Shown: positions 57,097-64,000 of the stretch, piece after piece
Numbering within the stretch: the stretch's first letter is position 1
How the letters are laid out: each line of letters starts with the position of its first letter
Source of the DNA: Fragilariopsis cylindrus CCMP1102
Taxonomy: Eukaryota; Bacillariophyta; Bacillariophyceae; Bacillariales; Bacillariaceae
Assembly (NCBI GenBank): GCA_900095095.1
Contig: FMBT01000455.1
Span: forward strand, 31,451-95,450
Direction of reading: 5' to 3'
Length of the DNA: 64,000 nt
The notes under the pieces: generated by a model
Databases searched by the model: none
Told to the model about the DNA's origin: nothing
The model's input: only the letters and a program-made list of their open reading frames with translations
Position numbers and translations under genes: made by a program

Positions 57097-58920
57097 TTAT
57101 GCATTTGCATCCATTCTTAGTTCCTCTAATCCACATAACATATACCCCATAATTGGTTGACATCGATTCAAACAGGAATCATAGATTGTACCATTATCAT
57201 ATTTCGTAGTGGACATACCCCCGGTAGTACCAATAAATATTTCAGCGATACCAATTGGTATTAATGTGGTAGTTGTATTAGTATTAGTATTAGTATGATG
57301 TATGGCATTTAATAATTTTGGTGCAGCACAATCACCAACACCACCTGGTAATAATGCTTGTTGCTGTACTTGTTGCTGTTGCTGTTGCTGTACTTGCTGC
57401 TGTTGTTGTTCTTTTAGTAGTATAGGTGGCATACGATGATGATGTCTTCTAATACTACTATTAGTTGTTGTTGTTGTTGTTGTTGCTGTTGCTGTTGCTG
57501 TTGCTGACGACGATTCTTGTTCTACTTCTTCTACTGATGTTGATGATGATTTTGCATCTACTAATTCTTCTTGTATTTGTGGTTGTTCTTGTTTTTGATT
57601 TTGATCATCATCATCATCAATAATCCCATATAGCTGCTGTTGTTGCTGTTGTGATTGCTGTTGCTGCTGTTGCTGTTGTTGTTGTTTCCATAATTGTCGA
57701 CGTTGACTTTTACGATTATTATTTTTAGTACGACGATCTAAACGTTTTTGTTTTTTATTGACATTATCATTTGTATTATTAGAATTACTCGGATACTTAT
57801 AATAGACAGTAGGAATTGATTTTGGTGATGATTCATCCTCCTTTCGAAAATTATAGATAAGTTGTGCATTTTGTAAAGATCGTAATCCTTTGGTAGCATA
57901 TTTTTTCCGTTGGGATTGCAATGTTGAAATTAGTTTGTTATTATCTTCCGTTGCAGTAACGTTAGTAGTAGCATTATTCATAGTCAGAGTCCTATTATTA
58001 ATTTGATAGGTTAAATTTGTCACATATTGTCCATTTTCTATAAATTCAGATACATTTTCTGGTATCACTATTGGTGGAACAAATCCAGTGTGACTCCATT
58101 TAGTACCTAATTTACCAGCATATCCCGCTAAATAAATAATTTCATTATTACTGTTACTTTCATTTGTATCTATACTTATACATTCCAGTACACCAATCAT
58201 TTTACCTCGTGTCGATAAGGATGTAAATAATTTATTATTCGTATTATTCGTAGTAGTAGTATTAGTAGTTGATGAGTTTGTTGACGATGCGTTTGTGGTG
58301 GTGGTTGTCGTCGTCGAGTTTAATCGTAAGGAAGAAGATAGTTCTATCTTCTTGTTGTTTTTTTCACGAGTAGAAGAGTGTTGTTGTTGTTCATTGACAT
58401 CAGTGACAGCATTGTTGACAGCATCATGAACAGCATCATTGACATTCTCATTCTCATTCTCATTCTCATCATTCTCATCATCAATCCACCAACGATCGGG
58501 AAGACAAATATCATTATTATCAGTGTTATTTTGATTATTATTTGCATGAGATAAAACTTTATGTCGTAATAGAGTCACAGCTTTTATTGCACCAGGTGTG
58601 GTGGGTAATGTATGAATTGTTTGACATCTTTTACAATATCCACTACAGGCCATCATTGACAAACAGGAACTTGAACTTGAACTTACTACAATACTAAATG
58701 AATTCACTTCAACTACTCGTACGACATTGACAACAACAACAACAACAACAATGCTAATAATAACAACAACAATTGTTCTCATTTTCATTATTATTGGTAT
58801 TATCATTGTACCGGTAGTACTCACTAATGATGATAATGATGATGATGATGATAAGTGGGCAGTATTATTATTACTATTATTATTGATCCTCCTCCTCCTC
58901 CTCTTCCTCCTCGTCGTCAT
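57097..58920 (-). CDS. protein with motifs of the RluA-associated N-terminal domain; no pseudouridine synthase domain
   Basis: 607 residues, intronless, ATG at 58920. One hydrophobic segment (about 45-70) is a signal anchor. CSGYCKRCQTIHTLP (about 92-106) is a possible zinc knuckle. GKMIGVLEC, YLAGYAGKLG and HTGFVPPI (about 245-295), then PGGVGDCAAPKLLNAI, PIGIAEIFIG and YDSCLNRCQPIMGYMLCGL near the end, match the domain I know in front of RluA-type pseudouridine synthases of many bacteria (GDCAAPKLL...AEFWWG...C..KC.PIL). The catalytic domain with its Asp motif is absent: the protein stops right after GL. About 230 residues of Asn/Thr/Gln-rich sequence separate the two halves. Function is unclear; the Cys pairs may bind metal. 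Homology is from motif memory, not a search. Confidence 0.6.
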   Translation of the reverse strand: MTTRRKRRRRRINNNSNNNTAHLSSSSSLSSLVSTTGTMIIPIIMKMRTIVVVIISIVVVVVVVNVVRVVEVNSFSIVVSSSSSSCLSMMACSGYCKRCQTIHTLPTTPGAIKAVTLLRHKVLSHANNNQNNTDNNDICLPDRWWIDDENDENENENENVNDAVHDAVNNAVTDVNEQQQHSSTREKNNKKIELSSSLRLNSTTTTTTTNASSTNSSTTNTTTTNNTNNKLFTSLSTRGKMIGVLECISIDTNESNSNNEIIYLAGYAGKLGTKWSHTGFVPPIVIPENVSEFIENGQYVTNLTYQINNRTLTMNNATTNVTATEDNNKLISTLQSQRKKYATKGLRSLQNAQLIYNFRKEDESSPKSIPTVYYKYPSNSNNTNDNVNKKQKRLDRRTKNNNRKSQRRQLWKQQQQQQQQQQSQQQQQQLYGIIDDDDDQNQKQEQPQIQEELVDAKSSSTSVEEVEQESSSATATATATTTTTTTNSSIRRHHHRMPPILLKEQQQQQVQQQQQQQVQQQALLPGGVGDCAAPKLLNAIHHTNTNTNTTTTLIPIGIAEIFIGTTGGMSTTKYDNGTIYDSCLNRCQPIMGYMLCGLEELRMDANA

Positions 58921-60182
58921 TATCGTCCTTTACTATCGTTTACTATATATCGTTATTGCTTATTCGTCGGCGTCTACAATAGAGCTACGGGTAGAGCAGC
59001 ATATGATCGATTGTAGGATTGTATGTAGGATATGATTGATTGTATAATATGTTTGTGATTTTGAAATTCGATTTTTTTGGTTTTTAATTTGAAAAATCAC
59101 GCCTAAAAAGAAAAATGACACGAGACAAGAAAGCAAGAGATGGATGGCGTCGTTACTGTTCGACTACAGTACAGGAGTGGATGATTGATTCCCGAATTCA
59201 AATAATCCTACGTACTGTGTACACGCACAGAAGGAATCCTACACGCACAGAAGGAATCCTACACGCACAGAATAAAATATAGACAAAAAACAAAATAATA
59301 CCGGTAGGTGCTACTTATGATAGCTTTATTTCTAAAGGGAATCTTACTTTTCCCCCTCTTGCATTGAATAATATATAACAATAATAGAGACATCTTTACT
59401 ACTAGTTTACCTCATACTCTACTGTTTGATTTTTAATCCTCCTCTCTTATATATGCACCTCTTCCTGTCATTTCGATATTTGCCTGCCACCCATACACAT
59501 CCTCATAGAATTTTCCCCAAATGACCAAAACTTTGCATCTCTATTGAGCATGTATATATATATATATATATATTTTGTCTGATTAGTTTGTATTAAATAG
59601 ATTGATATTCATGGGAGGTTCAATTCATTACATACCAATTTTCATGATGATGGGATAATTTTCAATTCAGTTCCTTCAAAATTACAAAATAATTTTCCTT
59701 GTTGCATGGTATTGCCCCCCACATGGTCAAAATATTCACAAAAAAAACCTCGACCATCCACCTTTTCAATTGATCTTTAATCCTCCTCTCTTATGCACCT
59801 CTTCCTGGTGGCCACCAACTTGGTAAGGATCCAGGAATTCAACCGGGTTTATCAAATATATGACACAAACTCCCAACATTTCACCTGGAATTCAGTCACT
59901 AGGTATGCAGCATTTTTCACCTGTTTCGTAAGGTATTTTTAACTGAAAAGTGACGGGGTTACCCGAAAATAAAACGCTCTTCACAAATTCAACAGAATAG
60001 AAATATGAGAGTTGGAATAACAGTGAGAAAAATAGGAAAGAATCAATTTCTTTGTTCCATGGTGAAAAGTTGGAATATCCACGGGAGACATTTTTTGATA
60101 AGAGTTGTCCATGGTCAATTATCCACGGTCAAGATACAGGAATGGATTCGGAGTCTTAGATGAGAACAGCCGATCAAAGTAA
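58921..60182. other. spacer and probable retrotransposon 3' flank
   Basis: 58921-59300 is AT-rich promoter sequence of the previous gene. 59300-60182 is probably the 3' region and LTR of the copia fragment at 60183-60398 (minus strand). On that strand TGTTGGGAG at 59878 resembles the TGTTGG start of the LTR at 61100. TTTAATCCTCCTCTCTTATATATGC at about 59431-59456 and a near copy at 59775-59797 form a diverged direct repeat. Confidence 0.4.
59220..59270 (+). repeat. 20-bp tandem repeat, 2.5 copies
   Basis: TACACGCACAGAAGGAATCC is repeated twice perfectly and a third time partially. Confidence 0.9.
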
Positions 60183-60398
60183 TTATAGGAAATGACGGCG
60201 GTAGTGACCCATGATTTTTCTTGCATGACGGGAGTGTAGGACCCATCCCAACGGCTTAGTAAGATTGTCACTTGGATTCAGGATACCAGGAATATGAATG
60301 AAAGGGATGTCTTTGCGTTGTTTCCAATCTTTAATGCAGAAGAATGGACCATCAATATGATGGGTTCGGTTGGTAGGGTGAAGAGCATTGATGATCTT
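60183..60398 (-). mobile_element. Ty1/copia (CoDi-type) pol fragment: RNase H C-terminus
   Basis: One open frame of 71 codons ending in TAA at 60183-60185. It reads KIINALHPTNRTHHID, IKDWKQRKDIPFIHIPGILN, PSDNLTKPLGWVLHSRHAR and GHYRRHF. The order RTxHID, HIPG..NPSDxLTK, WVLHxRHAR...GHY is the C-terminal end of copia-type RNase H as in diatom CoDi elements. The fragment stops upstream exactly at a TTAA (60397-60400), where a PiggyBac-like element starts. Confidence 0.8.
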
Positions 60399-61099
60399 AA
60401 CAGGATTCCTGTTATAAGGATTTTTTGTCTTTTTATTAAAAAAATTGCTAGTTAAAACACGTGTTATTTTTCCAAAAAAAATAATTTAACTTAGAGAATA
60501 TTGCTAATTTTCACTGGTTGATTGCTAGATAAAGACAAAATCATTCGCCATGTTAGTTTGCGCTAGATCGACTCAAACCAGTGACCTCAGTTAATAATAT
60601 TATCTTTTCAACCAGTTCAACCAAGAACTGTGGAAGATTTTATTACGCTGAAGATGGTAGAGCGGATTGAGTATATAAACCATAAAGCGCGCTAAATTAA
60701 CACGCGCTAAATACAGTGATTTTCGATCGAAAATCAAGATTGTTAATGGGAAATCCGAGTATACACACACATGCTAACAGTATGTGTGTGTATACTCAAC
60801 TAAAGTAGAAAAGAAGATAACGGACATGATCTCCATTAAATAGAGGTTATATATTACCTGGTTAAGTATCTACTACTCTGTTAGTTCGGATACAATAGTA
60901 CTAACACTAACACTACCTGGTGCTGTTATCTCATATAATTTCATGTCTACATGGTATGCTGCATGACAATTAACCACTGTCTTGATTCCATCCACTATTT
61001 TGATTGAATTACATAGCCAAAAATCGGATCCCTTCTCCATAGAACACTGCTCACATACATACTTTGATGGATACGCTCTTGATCTCTTTGCTCCAGTAT
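60397..61099 (-). mobile_element. PiggyBac-like transposon fragment
   Basis: One end is TTAA-CAGGATTCCTGTTATAAGG at 60397-60419. The other end is cut by the LTR at 61100. 60873-61099 (-) encodes a transposase C-terminus of about 75 residues: AYPSKYVCEQCSMEKGSDFW, LCNSI, then NCHAAYHVD. The C-x2-C ... LC ... CH-x2-YH pattern fits the Cys/His-rich end of PiggyBac (DDE_Tnp_1_7) transposases. TTAA as insertion site agrees. The catalytic core must lie on the far side of the copia insertion. Confidence 0.6.
60757..60797. repeat. perfect 16-bp inverted repeat with 9-base loop
   Basis: GAGTATACACACACAT (60757-60772), loop GCTAACAGT, and its exact reverse complement (60782-60797). It lies in the noncoding end of the PiggyBac-like fragment. 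It may be a subterminal transposase site or a hairpin terminator. Confidence 0.9.
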
Positions 61100-61490
61100 T
61101 GTTGGGGATTCAATTATTTATGGGTCCCGTGAGGTTTTCACAACAGTCATTTTAAGTCATGTCATGTACGTCGTGACACTTGTGCATGTTGTTTCCTCAC
61201 AATAAATATATATATGCTGCGCATTATCGTGTGGTTGATAATTGAAGAGAAAAGATGTGTCGTATTTACATTGCGTTAATGTAATGTAAGCACCTCCATC
61301 GGCACCTCGGATGTCAATCAATGTTGGTCATTATTTATTATAGAACTTATGCAATAGGTAAATAATAACAACAAGTTAATAAGCTAGCCATACATAGTAT
61401 TCAAACCTATATATCATCCTAGTATCTTCAAGCATTACGTAATAAGCAACATACCAATATCCACGGCGTTGCGATTACTGTATTTCAACA
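61100..61490 (+). mobile_element. 5' long terminal repeat of a copia element
   Basis: Begins TGTTGG and ends CAACA, giving the TG...CA ends and 5-bp inverted tips usual for copia LTRs; 391 bp. It directly follows the interrupted PiggyBac-like frame and precedes gag. The flanking five bases AGTAT at 61095-61099 should recur after the 3' LTR, which is outside the window. The ends are predicted from one LTR only. Confidence 0.65.
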
Positions 61491-61597
61491 TTCTATAATA
61501 AATAATCACAGTCATTGATTAAATTAATCGAATCAACAACAACAACCACCTTACAAGATATACCTATTAGTATTCCAATTACTATCACCTTGCAAGA

Positions 61598-62833
61598 ATG
61601 GCTGTCACCGACAATAAACCTGCTGACACCACCAGTACAACTGGTGGCGCCGGTAATGCCCTCTCTGCCAAAGAGAAGGAAGCGAAGGCTGCTGCTGCAG
61701 CTGCAAAGAACACAGCAAACCAAAAGAAGAAAAATCATCCATCGAATGCCTCAAACAAGAAGAAACAACAAGTTGCGAAATCCAAGTTTGAAGGTTTAGC
61801 CTCCGGTACCAATCCTATGAAAGGAACTGTCATTGCATTAGCTAATGGCAATCTACTGGGACAATATCGAACATACCAGAACACGTTGGCAGGATCGGCA
61901 GCTGCCGACAAAGCCTATGGACTTGATTCAGTTATCCTTGATTTGGTTGCTAAAATCGAATCTGATTTTGTTACATCAAAACCAGATCCTTTGCAACATT
62001 CAAACGTCGTTACCATCTACAAAAAAGATGCTTTGGGTGCAGATACTACTACACCAACTGGAGAGAAAAGACTAGTCTGTTTCGATCCTATCCTCAAGGA
62101 AAGTACGGATTCAAACTACTTCATCGATGTAAAGATACAAAAGGCCAACTGGAATAACTATGACAGGTTCTCCAAAGCATACTATCGTACAGCGATTGGG
62201 AATGTAGAGGATGTTATCATCACCTACTGTCGCGCCGACAAGAGAATGGCTCTTGTGGAAACTGAAAAAGATTTAATAGGATTCTTACAAATCCTCCGTT
62301 CAGTATGTGCACAAACCAATGGCATTGTTAAAGTCGATCAAGAATTCCAAAACCTCCACACCTTACATGCTGCAATTGCTTTCAAGCAGGCAGCTAATGT
62401 AGATGACTCCACATTCTCAAAACAAGTACAAGATCGATACAAATCAGCTATATTCACATGTGGAAAGTTCGCATTCGGACAAGCTTCATTTGACAAGGTA
62501 CTACAATCAACTCTTCCGGCACCCGTCACTCTCGATGCTTATCTCAAGCTTACACCGGAAGATCAAGCACCATATGATAAACTTGTTGAAGAGCGAATTG
62601 TCGCTCGACTGATTGTGAAGAATTCATTAAATAAGAATCTTAAAGCTCATTTAATGACCACTTACTCTACTGCTAAAGGCGATTGTTACCCCAATACAAT
62701 CAATGACGCGCTAGCGTTGCTATCAACCTTTGCTGGACCAGCAAAGAATGCACCTACTGAAGATGCTGTCGTGTCATATCACGAAAGCATCATCCGTACC
62801 GGATCCAGTGTCATCTATTCAAGAGGAGGCTGA
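61598..62833 (+). CDS. Gag protein of a CoDi-type copia retrotransposon
   Basis: 411 residues, ATG at 61598. The N-terminus is Ala/Lys-rich (to about 60), then KFEGLASGTNPMKGTVIA, GNLLGQYRTYQNTLAG, AYGLDSVILDL, RTAIGNVEDVIITYCRADKR, FLQILRSVCAQTNG, FTCGKFAFGQ, ARLIVKNSLNK and CYPNTINDALALL. I recognise this order from gag-like proteins of diatom CoDi copia elements. Gag coats the RNA in virus-like particles in the cytoplasm. No CCHC zinc knuckle is visible in this frame. The frame has no internal stop, so the copy may be recent. The last residues (after VVSYHES) run out of register with the next frame. Confidence 0.85.
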   Translation: MAVTDNKPADTTSTTGGAGNALSAKEKEAKAAAAAAKNTANQKKKNHPSNASNKKKQQVAKSKFEGLASGTNPMKGTVIALANGNLLGQYRTYQNTLAGSAAADKAYGLDSVILDLVAKIESDFVTSKPDPLQHSNVVTIYKKDALGADTTTPTGEKRLVCFDPILKESTDSNYFIDVKIQKANWNNYDRFSKAYYRTAIGNVEDVIITYCRADKRMALVETEKDLIGFLQILRSVCAQTNGIVKVDQEFQNLHTLHAAIAFKQAANVDDSTFSKQVQDRYKSAIFTCGKFAFGQASFDKVLQSTLPAPVTLDAYLKLTPEDQAPYDKLVEERIVARLIVKNSLNKNLKAHLMTTYSTAKGDCYPNTINDALALLSTFAGPAKNAPTEDAVVSYHESIIRTGSSVIYSRGG

Positions 62834-63908
62834 AGAAAACTTATCTGATCCAGAACAAGAACTAACAATTGAAGAACTGCCACCGGATGTCATCAGTCCA
62901 GTTGAATTCAATGCATCAGTTATGGCGACAGTCATTGCTGAAGCCACCAAAGAGGCTGATAACGATCGTTTCTTTGGAGCAAGCTTTGCACAACTACAAG
63001 ATGTCGATGACATCTATGATGACAATGAGCCAGATTTTGTAACCTGCGCCCATATCGCTGAACGTCCAGGAGATTCAACTGATTTTGACAGTAACTCTGA
63101 CATTGACCATGCAGGAGACCGACATGGTGATTCAAGTGACTGGGACACTGATGAATGGAATCGTGAACTTGATGAAAACAGAAATCGTCCTAAGACTGGA
63201 AAATCCCCCATCACCATCAACAAGGCGCATGGCTTTGAAACAGTTGTCTACCTCACAGCACAACGTGTTAAGAATACAGGAACAGTTCGAATCAAGCACT
63301 ATGGTATCGACGAGCCAGATCTCATCAGCTATGAATATGTTAGTCCTACCCCTGAACACATCATTGACTACTCTGATGTTATCCGTGAGAAATTGAAACT
63401 CTCAGGCATTCGTGATACTGAAACACTGGCTGAACTCTTTGAAGACTGCAGTATTGCAGAAGCCGCTAGAAGACTAGGTCAGCAACTTAGAGATGTCAAT
63501 CAGACTTCTCTACATGGTGATACAGTCCGCTACCTCAAAGAGGAAACAGAGAGACACTATGATCATATCAGGTTCTACTCTGCTAGATATATGATAATGA
63601 TCACTGAAATTGGTCCAGATGATGAACGCGAGCTCTTTCCTGCAGCTCATGTGTTGTTGCACCACACAGTGGTGGCTGTATCAATCAATCATCAACGACG
63701 TCGCAAACCCAATCGGTGGATCAATAAAGTGACCCGAAAATTGGTCAACTGCGGTGTTAACACAGTTGAGTTGCTTGAGTCCAAACTAAACGATAATACA
63801 CTAAACCTTGTGCTCCAACGCCATGGGTTACCGAAATTCCACATAATGACCATCCATGGATTCAATTTAATCCTAGATACGTCGGATTTTCGTCAGGGCC
63901 GTTCTTAA
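62715..63908 (+). CDS. second frame of the copia element (start of Pol), +1 relative to gag
   Basis: Open from 62715 in the +1 frame, overlapping gag by 119 bp, with no credible ATG of its own. It begins meaningfully at about 62785 with an acidic region (EEAEENLSDPEQELTIEELP), then ADNDRFFGASFAQLQDVDD, many Asp/Glu, a folded-looking part (ETVVYLTAQRVKNTG, PEHIIDYSDVIREKLKLSG) and RRRKPNRWINKVTRKLVNCG near 63.7 kb. I see no protease D(T/S)G or integrase HHCC motif in what is present; these may lie further on. After about 63850 the protein-like sense shifts to another frame (FNPRYVGFSSGPFLKEDRMP) that runs to the window end, suggesting a one-base break or the true continuation of Pol. Confidence 0.65.
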   Translation, partial: RCYQPLLDQQRMHLLKMLSCHITKASSVPDPVSSIQEEAEENLSDPEQELTIEELPPDVISPVEFNASVMATVIAEATKEADNDRFFGASFAQLQDVDDIYDDNEPDFVTCAHIAERPGDSTDFDSNSDIDHAGDRHGDSSDWDTDEWNRELDENRNRPKTGKSPITINKAHGFETVVYLTAQRVKNTGTVRIKHYGIDEPDLISYEYVSPTPEHIIDYSDVIREKLKLSGIRDTETLAELFEDCSIAEAARRLGQQLRDVNQTSLHGDTVRYLKEETERHYDHIRFYSARYMIMITEIGPDDERELFPAAHVLLHHTVVAVSINHQRRRKPNRWINKVTRKLVNCGVNTVELLESKLNDNTLNLVLQRHGLPKFHIMTIHGFNLILDTSDFRQGRS

Positions 63909-64000
63909 AGGAAGACCGAATGCCCTATCATCCGTATGATACTGGATGGATTAAAGCAATCTATTCATCCATCTGTTTAGGATGGTTTCTACTCTCCACC

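Larger units (their letters stand above)
61100..64000 (+). mobile_element. Ty1/copia LTR retrotransposon, CoDi type, 3' truncated by the window
   Basis: LTR, a 107-bp leader, a gag frame (61598-62833) and an overlapping second frame (from 62715). Integrase, reverse transcriptase and the 3' LTR would lie beyond 64000. The intact gag suggests a fairly young insertion. Confidence 0.85.

Overview
The window looks like nuclear DNA of a diatom, most likely a raphid pennate of the Fragilariopsis/Pseudo-nitzschia type. The reasons are a DUF6824 domain gene, secreted PSD-repeat and ShK-like proteins, a diatom-type LRR protein ending in an LLRNGP motif, a CoDi-type Ty1/copia retrotransposon, short GT..AG introns (about 100-520 bp), AT-rich spacers, and Asn/Gln/Thr/Ser/Asp homopolymer runs inside otherwise conserved enzymes. 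The species is an inference. There are no operons, bacterial ribosome-binding sites, rRNA, tRNA or CRISPR.

Layout. 1-3.9 kb: 3' part of an acidic SFG-repeat protein. 4.6-5.2: DUF6824 protein. 5.9-8.3: divergent pair, a 7-TM protein (-) and a dihydroflavonol-reductase-like enzyme (+, one frameshift). 8.6-10.8: LRR protein (-). 12.8-18.2: giant secreted repeat protein (-) with a lysine cluster, three Cys modules and long SPT/PSD repeats. 18.2-24.5: gene-poor, with an inverted pair of 193-bp tandem arrays and a PiggyBac-like end. 24.5-28.4: small secreted or membrane proteins. 29.2-30.5: auxin-efflux-carrier-family transporter (+). 30.9-32.3: two-domain ShKT protein (-, three exons). 33.5-38.1: beta-mannosidase-type GH2 enzyme (-, four exons). 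38.6-41.6: MATE-type transporter (+, three exons). 43.5-45.8: glycosyltransferase (+, two exons). 46.6-48.0: Gln-rich protein (+, frame-broken). 48.2-52.7: class C (GABA-B-like) GPCR (-, five exons). 53.3-54.2: broken small gene. 54.2-55.3: single-TM EF-hand-like protein (-). 57.1-58.9: protein with motifs of the domain that accompanies RluA-type pseudouridine synthases (-). 59.3-64.0: transposons inside transposons, ending in a copia element that runs off the window.

Several genes were assembled here by joining reading frames across introns, and in each case the protein motif runs through the splice junctions. No shared pathway links all the genes. A secretory theme recurs: extracellular repeat/ShK proteins, a Golgi-type glycosyltransferase, a secreted glycosidase and a cell-surface receptor. 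At least four genes carry single-base frame breaks, several in homopolymers, so residual consensus errors should be excluded before calling them pseudogenes.
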